64,000 nt of DNA, from contig CACGJS010000001.1 in the NCBI GenBank assembly GCA_902573385.1, forward strand, positions 1 through 64,000. Direction: 5' to 3'. Shown here piece by piece: positions 7,273-15,295 of this stretch. The notes below the pieces were generated by a model that was not told the DNA's origin, did not search any database, and worked only from the letters and a program-made list of their open reading frames with translations. The position numbers and the translations under genes were made by a program. This stretch comes from an uncultured Pelagibacteraceae bacterium. Lineage in GTDB: Bacteria > Pseudomonadota > Alphaproteobacteria > Pelagibacterales > Pelagibacteraceae. The first letter of the stretch is position 1, and each line of letters starts with the position of its first letter.

Positions 7273-8667
7273 ATGTCAGCAAACTTATCAGCAATTTTTT
7301 ATTTAATTTCAGGTGTATTATTTATTCTAGCATTAAGGGGTTTATCTTCTCCAGAAACATCTAGACAAGGTAATTTTTTTGGGATTCTAGGAATGATAAT
7401 TGCGATCAGCGTTACGTTTTTATCTGTAGGAAATTTTTCCAGTGGTTTTATTTATGTAATTATTTTTCTGTTGATAGGGGGCTTAATTGGAGCTTTTATA
7501 GCTTATAAAATCCCCATGACTGCAATGCCAGAACTAGTAGCTGGATTTCATAGTCTTGTTGGACTAGCAGCAGTTTTTGTTGCAATATCTGCTTTTTTAA
7601 ATCCTGAGGCTTTTAATCTTGGATCTCCAGGAAATATTAAACTTGGAAGCTTAATTGAAATGTCTATTGGTGCATCAGTTGGTGCAATAACTTTTTCAGG
7701 ATCTGTTATAGCTTTCTTAAAACTTCAAGGAATAATGTCGGGTTCACCAATAACATTTAAAGGCCAACACCCACTTAATGCCTTAATATTAATTTCAATA
7801 ATAGTTTTAACTTATCTTTTATGTTCAACACAATCTTCAAATCTATTCTGGATATTGTTAGCTGTCTCTTTCTTAATTGGTTTCTTATTAATAATTCCAA
7901 TCGGTGGAGCAGATATGCCTGTCGTGATTTCAATGTTAAATTCATATTCAGGTTGGGCAGCAGCAGGAATTGGTTTTACTTTAGAAAATAGTGCTTTAAT
8001 TATTACAGGTGCTTTAGTGGGTTCTTCAGGAGCAATTTTATCATACATAATGTGTAAAGGTATGAATCGATCATTTTTTAATGTTATCCTTGGAGGATTT
8101 GGATCTACAGAACAATCTTCATCCACTACTAACAAAGAGCAAAAACCTGTTAAAAGTGGTAATGCGGAAGATGCAGCTTTTTTAATGAAGAATGCTTCTT
8201 CAGTTATTATAGTACCAGGTTATGGAATGGCAGTTGCTCAAGCACAACATGCCTTAAGAGAAATGGTGGATACTTTAAAAAAAAATGGCATAAAAGTTAC
8301 ATACGCTATTCACCCAGTAGCTGGAAGAATGCCAGGGCACATGAATGTATTGCTTGCTGAAGCCAATGTACCATATGATGAAGTGTTTGAACTTGAAGAA
8401 ATAAATAATGATTTTGCTAATGCAGACGTTGCTTTTGTAATTGGAGCAAATGATGTAACAAATCCAGTAGCAAAAACGGACCCTCAAAGCCCAATTTATG
8501 GAATGCCAGTTTTAGATGTAGAGAAATGTAAATCTGTATTATTTGTCAAAAGAAGTTTGTCACCGGGATACGCAGGCATAGATAATGACTTATTTTACAG
8601 AGAAAATACTTTAATGTTATTTGCTGATGCAAAAAAAATGACAGAAGATATAACTAAGAATATTTAA
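7273..8667 (+). CDS. pntB: NAD(P) transhydrogenase subunit beta (PntB)
   Basis: 464 residues. The first ~270 are a series of hydrophobic helices forming the proton channel, including G-G-A-D-M-P-V-V-I-S-M-L-N-S-Y-S-G-W-A-A-A-G. The C-terminal soluble NADP-binding domain III contains V-P-G-Y-G-M-A-V-A-Q-A-Q, H-P-V-A-G-R-M-P-G-H-M-N-V-L-L-A-E-A and G-A-N-D-V-T-N-P-V-A, all canonical. Full length. It supplies NADPH at the inner membrane together with PntAA/AB. Confidence 0.96.
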   Translation: MSANLSAIFYLISGVLFILALRGLSSPETSRQGNFFGILGMIIAISVTFLSVGNFSSGFIYVIIFLLIGGLIGAFIAYKIPMTAMPELVAGFHSLVGLAAVFVAISAFLNPEAFNLGSPGNIKLGSLIEMSIGASVGAITFSGSVIAFLKLQGIMSGSPITFKGQHPLNALILISIIVLTYLLCSTQSSNLFWILLAVSFLIGFLLIIPIGGADMPVVISMLNSYSGWAAAGIGFTLENSALIITGALVGSSGAILSYIMCKGMNRSFFNVILGGFGSTEQSSSTTNKEQKPVKSGNAEDAAFLMKNASSVIIVPGYGMAVAQAQHALREMVDTLKKNGIKVTYAIHPVAGRMPGHMNVLLAEANVPYDEVFELEEINNDFANADVAFVIGANDVTNPVAKTDPQSPIYGMPVLDVEKCKSVLFVKRSLSPGYAGIDNDLFYRENTLMLFADAKKMTEDITKNI

Positions 8668-8673
8668 AATTAT

Positions 8674-9369
8674 ATGACCACAAAAATTTTTTGTGATATT
8701 GCTGAGTTAGATCAAATTAAGAAATTTAACAAAAAAAAAATAGTTAAGGGTTTTACTACAAACCCTAGCTTAATGAGAAAAGCTGGTGCAAAAAATTATT
8801 CCAACTATTGTAAAGAAATTTTAAAAATAACAAGAAAACCAATATCTTTTGAAGTTTTCGCTGATGATAGTAAAAATATTATCAATCAAGCTTTAAAAAT
8901 TAAAAGATGGGGCAAAAATATATACGTAAAAATTCCAGTAACTAATTCAAAGGGTGTCTTTTTAGGGAAAGTTATTAACAAACTTAATAATGATAATATA
9001 AAATTAAATATTACTGCTGTGTATACAGCTAAACAAACTTCTCAAATATTAAATAAAGTAAATAAAAAAACCAAATTAATAATATCAATTTTTGCAGGAA
9101 GAATGGCTGACAAAGGAAAAGATCCTGTTCCAGAAATTAAAAAAAGTATTAAACTTGCTAAAAAATTTAAAAATGTAGAAATTCTTTGGGCAAGTACAAG
9201 AGAACCATATAATTATATTCAAGCTAAAAAACTAGGATGTCATATCATAACAACTCCACCATTGATTATTGAAAAAATTGAAAAGTTTGGTAAATCTTTT
9301 TCAAATTTAACAATAGATACTGTTAAAGGTTTTTTGATAGATAGTAGAAAATCTAAATTTAAAATTTAA
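8674..9369 (+). CDS. tal: Transaldolase / fructose-6-phosphate aldolase family protein
   Basis: 231 residues, the size of the short transaldolase (TalC/Fsa-like) subfamily. Motifs: F-C-D-I-A-E at the N-terminus, K-G-F-T-T-N-P-S-L-M, the Schiff-base lysine in V-K-I-P-V-T, N-I-T-A-V-Y-T, and I-S-I-F-A-G-R-M-A-D-K-G-K-D-P. It would move a dihydroxyacetone unit between sugar phosphates in the non-oxidative pentose phosphate pathway, complementing the transketolase at 23377-25320. It lies 6 bp after pntB on the same strand. Transaldolase versus F6P aldolase activity cannot be separated from sequence alone. Confidence 0.85.
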   Translation: MTTKIFCDIAELDQIKKFNKKKIVKGFTTNPSLMRKAGAKNYSNYCKEILKITRKPISFEVFADDSKNIINQALKIKRWGKNIYVKIPVTNSKGVFLGKVINKLNNDNIKLNITAVYTAKQTSQILNKVNKKTKLIISIFAGRMADKGKDPVPEIKKSIKLAKKFKNVEILWASTREPYNYIQAKKLGCHIITTPPLIIEKIEKFGKSFSNLTIDTVKGFLIDSRKSKFKI

Positions 9370-10038
9370 CTACAATTTGTGAATATGAGCGTTGTATATT
9401 AAATTTAGATCGGATGATTTGATTTTTAATGGGTAAAAATTTTCTTCTAGTGAATTTTTGAAATGATGTCTTATAATTGAAATTAAATTAAAAATTGAAT
9501 TTACATGTTCTGTAGCAATCAAATAATCAAGTTCACTACCTACAGGATAATTTTTATTCTTTTGAAATAAACTTACAATTAATCTTCCGAGTCTCCATGC
9601 TATTCCAGGATCAGTAGGAAGGGATATAGATAACACTCCTCCTTTTTTTAATTTATTCATCATTTGGAATAAAAATTCTTCAGGTGATAAAATGTGTTCT
9701 AGACAATGTGATATAATTATACGATCAAAACTTTCGTCTGGATAAGGAAGTATTTTTCCATCATATATTTTATATTTAACTTTTGGATTTTCTTTATGAA
9801 AAGCTTCAGCATATTCTGAAGTTTCAGCAATATGGTATTCATTATATGAATGTTGAATAAAATTATAATGTGGAGTATCACCAGCACCTATTTCTAAAAT
9901 CTTATCATAATGGGAATTTTTTTTTTTAAACTTTTCTAAGTTTTTATGACCATAATTCATAAAAAAACCTTGCAAACCTACATAACAATGAGATTTATAT
10001 TTTTCTCCGAGTTTTTTAAATACTTCTTTTTTATACAT
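9370..10038 (-). CDS. Class I SAM-dependent methyltransferase
   Basis: 222 residues. SAM motif I reads I-L-E-I-G-A-G-D-T-P-H, followed by the conserved I-I-I-S-H-C-L-E-H-I-L-S-P-E-E strand/helix and the M-N-K-L-K-K-G-G-V-L-S-I-S-L-P region of type 11 methyltransferases. It forms the left edge of the second accessory island; its stop directly abuts the transaldolase stop. It is divergent from the membrane protein at 10096 with only 57 bp between. The substrate is unknown; sugar or lipid methylation is plausible from context. Confidence 0.8.
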   Translation of the reverse strand: MYKKEVFKKLGEKYKSHCYVGLQGFFMNYGHKNLEKFKKKNSHYDKILEIGAGDTPHYNFIQHSYNEYHIAETSEYAEAFHKENPKVKYKIYDGKILPYPDESFDRIIISHCLEHILSPEEFLFQMMNKLKKGGVLSISLPTDPGIAWRLGRLIVSLFQKNKNYPVGSELDYLIATEHVNSIFNLISIIRHHFKNSLEENFYPLKIKSSDLNLIYNAHIHKL

Positions 10039-10095
10039 TTCTATTAAAGGGTATTATATAAAATTTAAAAATAATTTTTTATTTATATAAGTCAA

Positions 10096-12237
10096 ATGAT
10101 ACAAAAAAAAAAGAAAAATTTATCTTTACAGTTCACATTTTTAGTGATTGCTTTTTTGTTCACATGGATGATTTTAGGATCCAAAAATTTAAATATATTT
10201 AATATAAATTGGACACTATATGATGATGCAACAACAGATTATTTAACTTGGATTTATTTTAAAAATGATATTTGGAGATTTCCGATAGTTGGTACAATTC
10301 CAAATTTTGGATTAAATGGAAATAGTACAATTGCAATTTCAGGCACTATTCCTTTTTTAGCTTTACTATTTAAACCATTAAAATACATAATAAATGATAA
10401 CTTTAATTATTTTGGTTTTTGGATTTTTTTGTGTTTTTTTTTACAATCATATATTTCATTTTTATTATTAAAAAAAATAACTAAAGATGAAATTTATTCT
10501 TTTATTGGCAGTATTTTTTTTAGTTTAAGTCCTATTTTCTTCAACAAAATAGGCTATCATTATGCATTAGCAGGTCATTGGATAATAATTTTATCTTTTT
10601 ATTTTTATTGTAATGAAAATTTAAACAAGAAATTTTCTTATAATATTTTTTTAATTTGTTTTTCTACTTTAGTTCATTTTTATTTTACAATGATGCTATC
10701 AATTATTTATTTTATAATTGTAATTTTTAATATTATTGAAAAAAAAAATTTATTATTTCATTTTAAAAAAGTTTTTCTTTTATTGATGATTATTTTACCC
10801 ACAATGTATATTGTTGGTTATTTTGCAATTCCAATGCAAGATACTCTCGGATACGGATATGGTTTTTATAAATTAAATATATTAGGACCAATAGACCCAG
10901 TTGGTGGAAATTTAAATGGTAATATTTTATGGTCAAGATTTATTTCAGATATACCTAATGCTACAGCAGGTGAATTTGAAGGCTTTAACTATTTGGGTTT
11001 AGGGCAGTTATTTCTTATAATTTGTGGAGCTTATTATTTTTTTAAAAATATAAAAAAAAGTGAAACAAGAAAATTTTTTCCATACTTTATAATTATTTTT
11101 ATTATGTTTTTATTATCAATTACTCATAAAGTTGATTTTGGAACTTATAATATAATTAGCTTAGATTTAAATAAATATGTTCTTGCGGCGCTTAGTTGGA
11201 TGAGAGCCTCAGGAAGATTTTTTTGGCCTATTTATTATTTCTTAATTTTTTTTTCTATCTTTATTATTTCAAAAAATTTTCAAAAAAAAAAAAGAATTTT
11301 ATTTTTAGCTATTTTACTATGTATTCAAATTACTGATATATCTCCAGGTTTGAAAAATTATTTATTTGGAAATTCTTTTAATAAAAAAGAATATAAATTA
11401 GAGGATCCAATTTGGAGCAAAATAAGTAATGATTATGAAATAGTTACTTCTACATACATTAAAAATGGGAGTAACGATTTTTTTAAAATAATTGGGTTTC
11501 TAAATGACTATACGCCTAAAACAGAAATTGCTTATTTGGCTAGATTTGATAGAGGGAAATTAATTGAAAATAGGTATAACAACTATAAAAATTTATATGA
11601 AAATAAAATAGATATTAAAAAATTTTATGTAATTAATAACCATGGCCATTTAAATCATTTAAAATTTCTTACAAAAAATAGCAAACATGCAATTTTAAAG
11701 CGAAATGATATTTGGTTATTGCTTCCTGATAAGTTTGAATTAATGAACGAAAAAGATTTTTTTAACCTTAAAAAAGTTGAAATGAAAAAGTTAAACTTGA
11801 ATAATAAAATTAATTTTACTTATAACTCTTTAAATGAATATTTAAGTATATTTGGACTTGGATGGACATACGATTTGTCTTCAAATGGTATTTGGACAGA
11901 TGGAAATAACTCAACAATTTTATTTAATGTTGAGACACTTTCTGAGGGAATTTATTTTATTGAACTTGAGATAATGCCAAACCTATTAAAACCCGATCAA
12001 ACAATCGAATTATTAATTTATGGCCAGGGGATATCTAAAAAAAAAATTAAATTTGATAATTTAAATAATTTTAAAAATAAAATAATAGTTAAATTTGATA
12101 AAAAAAAAATAATTGATGAGAAATATTTACTTTTAAATTTAAATATAAGTGGAGCAGTTTCAGCCCTTGAAGTAAGAAAAAGTCCCGATGTTAGAAAACT
12201 AGGTTTAAAAATAGACTCGCTAAAAATTACCAATTAA
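10096..12237 (+). CDS. Large polytopic membrane protein (DUF6311-like) with C-terminal soluble domain
   Basis: 713 residues. About ten hydrophobic helices fill residues 10-420. The first outer loop contains D-D-A-T-T-D-Y-L-T-W and the following loop contains G-L-N-G-N-S-T-I-A, an arrangement like DUF6311 / GT-C glycosyltransferases, where acidic residues in the first periplasmic loop are catalytic. Residues about 560-713 are soluble, probably beta-rich (repeated I-Y-F-I-E-L-E-I, I-E-L-L-I-Y-G, L-L-L-N-L-N-I-S strands), and could bind carbohydrate on the periplasmic side. It precedes the radical SAM-GT2-deacetylase genes on the same strand. Glycosyl transfer from a polyprenyl carrier is inferred, not shown. 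Confidence 0.6.
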   Translation: MIQKKKKNLSLQFTFLVIAFLFTWMILGSKNLNIFNINWTLYDDATTDYLTWIYFKNDIWRFPIVGTIPNFGLNGNSTIAISGTIPFLALLFKPLKYIINDNFNYFGFWIFLCFFLQSYISFLLLKKITKDEIYSFIGSIFFSLSPIFFNKIGYHYALAGHWIIILSFYFYCNENLNKKFSYNIFLICFSTLVHFYFTMMLSIIYFIIVIFNIIEKKNLLFHFKKVFLLLMIILPTMYIVGYFAIPMQDTLGYGYGFYKLNILGPIDPVGGNLNGNILWSRFISDIPNATAGEFEGFNYLGLGQLFLIICGAYYFFKNIKKSETRKFFPYFIIIFIMFLLSITHKVDFGTYNIISLDLNKYVLAALSWMRASGRFFWPIYYFLIFFSIFIISKNFQKKKRILFLAILLCIQITDISPGLKNYLFGNSFNKKEYKLEDPIWSKISNDYEIVTSTYIKNGSNDFFKIIGFLNDYTPKTEIAYLARFDRGKLIENRYNNYKNLYENKIDIKKFYVINNHGHLNHLKFLTKNSKHAILKRNDIWLLLPDKFELMNEKDFFNLKKVEMKKLNLNNKINFTYNSLNEYLSIFGLGWTYDLSSNGIWTDGNNSTILFNVETLSEGIYFIELEIMPNLLKPDQTIELLIYGQGISKKKIKFDNLNNFKNKIIVKFDKKKIIDEKYLLLNLNISGAVSALEVRKSPDVRKLGLKIDSLKITN

Positions 12238-12310
12238 AATTCTGTATATTTCCTAAATTAAATAATATAATGGATATAATTTGATAACAGTAAAATAGCA
12301 AAACCTTAAT

Positions 12311-13654
12311 ATGAAAATTTTTATTTTTGATCCATATAAGAGTGGAAATTTTAAGATAAACAAAGATCAAGCAGGAGGTTATGGCACATCTAACGAGATA
12401 GGGAATAATATTTTTTCATTAACTTTAGCGGCATTTTTAAAAAAAAATATAAATTATGCTCCTATGTTTGCAATTTATACATTTGCTGTATTAAAAAATA
12501 AAGGTTTTGATGTTGAATATACAAAAAGTTTTAACGATATTAAAAGCTGTGATTTATGTTTAGTGACTTCATCAATAGTCTGTCATGAAACAGAAATATA
12601 TTATTTAAAAAAACTAAAAGAACAAAATATTTATACAGGTGTTATAGGATCTTTCTGCACTACATTACCGGAACCTTATCTAAAAGAGTCTAATTTTGTT
12701 GTAAGTGGAGAACCTGAGTTTTTTTTTCTTAATGAAGAAGTGAAAAAAATTATACATGAAAAACGATCTGGTATTTTAAAAAATATAAATAATAATAAAC
12801 TTGATGATTTACCATATCCATCTTGGGAGCAAACTTTTAAATACGGCGGTCCAAGAGCTTTTTTTATTTCTTTATTTAGAAAAACTATTCCAATTTTATA
12901 TACCCGAGGCTGCCCATACTCTTGCTTTCATTATTGTACATATCCTACTCAACAAGGTAGAGCAGTTAGAAGAAGGTCAGTTGAAAACTTGATTGGGGAA
13001 ATTAATTTTTGGGCAAAAAAATATAATATTAAAAATTTTCTTTTTAGAGATCCAGTTTTTTCTATAAATAATAAAGTTACACTTGAAGTGTGTAAAAAAA
13101 TAAAAGACTCTGGACTTAAAATAAAATTTGGTATTGAAACACATCTAAATAATATATCTTTAGATTTAGCAAAGGAACTTTACGATTGTGGCCTTCGATA
13201 TGTAGAAGTTGGGATCGAGTCAGTAACTGATGAAGTAATTACTGCGTCTAAAAGATTTTCTATCGAAAAAGAAAAACAAATCAGTTTAATTAAAAATATT
13301 GAAAAAATTGGAATAAAAATAAAAACTATGTTTATTTATGGTCTTCCACTTGACGATCTAGAAACTTGTCAAAATTCTTTAAATTTTGCAAAAAAAATTA
13401 ATTCATCATACAGTCAATATAATATTTTTACCCCTTATCCTGGAACTCCAATATATAAAGAATATCAAAAAAAAATAATGTCAAATAAATATGAAGATTT
13501 TTCACAATCCAATTTAGTTTTCACGCATGAAAAATTAAGTAAGCAAGACCTATCAATGATGATAAGTAAAAGTTATAGAGATTATTATTTACGCAAAGAG
13601 TATTTTATAAAAATGTTTAAAAATTTTTTTAAACAAATGTCTATTAACATTTAA
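12311..13654 (+). CDS. B12-binding-type radical SAM protein with CX3CX3C cluster motif (paralogue of 574-1941)
   Basis: 447 residues. The N-terminal domain shows the same K-D-Q-x-G-x-Y-G-T and S-S-I-V-C-H-E-T-E motifs as its paralogue. The cluster motif is C201-PYS-C205-FHY-C209 (codons TGC 12911, TGC 12923, TGT 12935), again CX3CX3C, followed by Y-P-T-Q-Q-G-R. The radical SAM core continues with V-G-I-E-S-V and F-T-P-Y-P-G-T-P-I-Y. It is placed 4 bp before a GT2 gene and in line with a deacetylase, so a tailoring step on a lipid-linked sugar or its lipid is plausible. The reaction is unknown. Confidence 0.85.
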   Translation: MKIFIFDPYKSGNFKINKDQAGGYGTSNEIGNNIFSLTLAAFLKKNINYAPMFAIYTFAVLKNKGFDVEYTKSFNDIKSCDLCLVTSSIVCHETEIYYLKKLKEQNIYTGVIGSFCTTLPEPYLKESNFVVSGEPEFFFLNEEVKKIIHEKRSGILKNINNNKLDDLPYPSWEQTFKYGGPRAFFISLFRKTIPILYTRGCPYSCFHYCTYPTQQGRAVRRRSVENLIGEINFWAKKYNIKNFLFRDPVFSINNKVTLEVCKKIKDSGLKIKFGIETHLNNISLDLAKELYDCGLRYVEVGIESVTDEVITASKRFSIEKEKQISLIKNIEKIGIKIKTMFIYGLPLDDLETCQNSLNFAKKINSSYSQYNIFTPYPGTPIYKEYQKKIMSNKYEDFSQSNLVFTHEKLSKQDLSMMISKSYRDYYLRKEYFIKMFKNFFKQMSINI

Positions 13655-13658
13655 ATAA

Positions 13659-14378
13659 ATGAGTATATCAGTAATTATTCCATGTTTTAATTCTGAAAAA
13701 TATATCTTAAAAAATATTGTAAAATTAAGAGACCATATAAATAAGATAAACTACAAATATGAAGTTATCATTATAGATGATTGTAGTATTGATAAAACTT
13801 ATGAAGTTGTAAAAAATTTTATAATTAAAAATAAAAATATCAGAATATATAAAAACTATTCAAATAAAGGTAAATCATATTCATTAATTAGAGGAATAAA
13901 AAAATCTAAATTTAATAAAATAATAATTATAGACTCAGATCTACCTTATTTTTCAAAACTAAATATTTTAATTAAAAAATTGAGTCATTATGATTTTGTT
14001 TTTATAGATAGAGGACATAAAAAAAGTAAAAATATTGAAAAAAATAAAAGTATTTATCAAATTACAAGAGCATCAATCGGTTATTTCATTAATTTAATTA
14101 TTAGAAATGTATTTTCTATAAAAATTAGGGATACCCAAGCTGGATTGAAAGGATTTATTAAGCCAAAATATTTTTCAAAATTGAATTTTTTTTCAAAAAG
14201 ATTTTTTTTCGACTTAGAGCTATTATTGTATTTTATATCAAAAAAAAAAAAATTATTTTCAATACCAGTATTATTTAAAGTACCAACAAACTCTACTATT
14301 AAAATTTTTAGTTTTAAAAAAAATTTTGAAGTTATTAAAGAACTTATTATTATCTGCTTAAAAAAAAAATATAAATGA
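13659..14378 (+). CDS. GT2 family glycosyltransferase (polyprenyl-phosphate sugar synthase-like)
   Basis: 239 residues with a GT-A fold: I-S-V-I-I-P-C-F-N-S-E-K at the start, I-I-I-D-D-C-S-I-D-K-T, then I-I-D-S-D-L-P as the metal-binding DxD equivalent. R-D-T-Q-A-G-L-K-G-F is typical of the dolichyl-/undecaprenyl-phosphate sugar synthases (DPM1, ArnC, GtrB). There are no C-terminal transmembrane helices, unlike ArnC/GtrB. Its last four bases overlap the deacetylase start (ATGA), so the two are probably translated together. It probably loads a sugar onto a polyprenyl phosphate; the sugar is unknown. Confidence 0.8.
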   Translation: MSISVIIPCFNSEKYILKNIVKLRDHINKINYKYEVIIIDDCSIDKTYEVVKNFIIKNKNIRIYKNYSNKGKSYSLIRGIKKSKFNKIIIIDSDLPYFSKLNILIKKLSHYDFVFIDRGHKKSKNIEKNKSIYQITRASIGYFINLIIRNVFSIKIRDTQAGLKGFIKPKYFSKLNFFSKRFFFDLELLLYFISKKKKLFSIPVLFKVPTNSTIKIFSFKKNFEVIKELIIICLKKKYK

Positions 14379-15262
14379 AAAGATTAATAATTAATTGTGA
14401 TGATTTAGGGATTTCAGAAGAGACTAATTTAGGAATTATAGATTGTTTATTTAATAAAAAAGCATCCTCAGCATCAATAATTGCTAATGGAATTTTTTTT
14501 AATCATGCAATAAAAAATATTAAGAATAAAACACCAGATAATTTTTTTGGTATACATTTAAACTTAACTGAAGGTTCAGCTTTGAGCAGTGATAGCTTGG
14601 AACTTCTAACTGACGAAAAGTTTAATTTTAATTACAAACCTTCTTCTTTTTTTTTAATGAATTTACATAGAAATAAAATGATTGATGACTTAATTTATTT
14701 AGAATTTAAAGCTCAAATAATTAAAGTTTTAAATGAAGGAATTAAAATTTCTCACTTTGATAGTCATGAACATATTCATCATTCACCATTTATATATAGA
14801 ATTTTAAAAAAACTTGGTAAGGAATTTGGGATTAATAAGATTAGATTAGTTAAAGAATCAATTGTATTGAAAAATTTATTTAAAGATTTTAGTCATAAAT
14901 TTGTTTCAAAAAATTATGTTAAATTATTTTTATTAAACTTTTGTTCTAAAAGAATTCAAAATAATTTTTTTTTATCACCAAATTATTTTTATGGAATATT
15001 GAATTCTGGAAAAATTGATAGAGATGAGTTTTTTCTATACCTTAATAATATCAAACAGGATAGCGTAACTGAACTTTGTATTCACCCTGCTAATGAATTT
15101 GTTTTTTCAGAAAGCAAAAAGAATGAATTTTCTTACAAAAAATTTACTTATAGTCAAAATAGATTGTATGAAAAAAAGTTATTATTTTCAGAGGAGTTTC
15201 AAAAAAATTTAGAAGATCAAAAGGTTAAATTAATTAATTATACTAACCTATCTTTTATATAA
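14375..15262 (+). CDS. ChbG/HpnK (YdjC) family carbohydrate deacetylase
   Basis: 295 residues. The N-terminus I-I-N-C-D-D-L-G-I-S carries the metal-binding Asp pair; later come F-G-I-H-L-N-L-T-E-G and the metal/catalytic H-F-D-S-H-E-H-I-H-H cluster; near the end is L-C-I-H-P-A-N-E. Members remove acetyl groups from N-acetylated sugars (ChbG on chitobiose, HpnK on a hopanoid-linked sugar, NaxD on undecaprenyl-P-GalNAc). It overlaps the GT2 stop by 4 bp, which argues that it acts on the product of that transferase. Specific substrate inferred only. Confidence 0.82.
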   Translation: MKRLIINCDDLGISEETNLGIIDCLFNKKASSASIIANGIFFNHAIKNIKNKTPDNFFGIHLNLTEGSALSSDSLELLTDEKFNFNYKPSSFFLMNLHRNKMIDDLIYLEFKAQIIKVLNEGIKISHFDSHEHIHHSPFIYRILKKLGKEFGINKIRLVKESIVLKNLFKDFSHKFVSKNYVKLFLLNFCSKRIQNNFFLSPNYFYGILNSGKIDRDEFFLYLNNIKQDSVTELCIHPANEFVFSESKKNEFSYKKFTYSQNRLYEKKLLFSEEFQKNLEDQKVKLINYTNLSFI

Positions 15263-15295
15263 AAATTATTCCAATTATTGATTAAATTTTTAATT

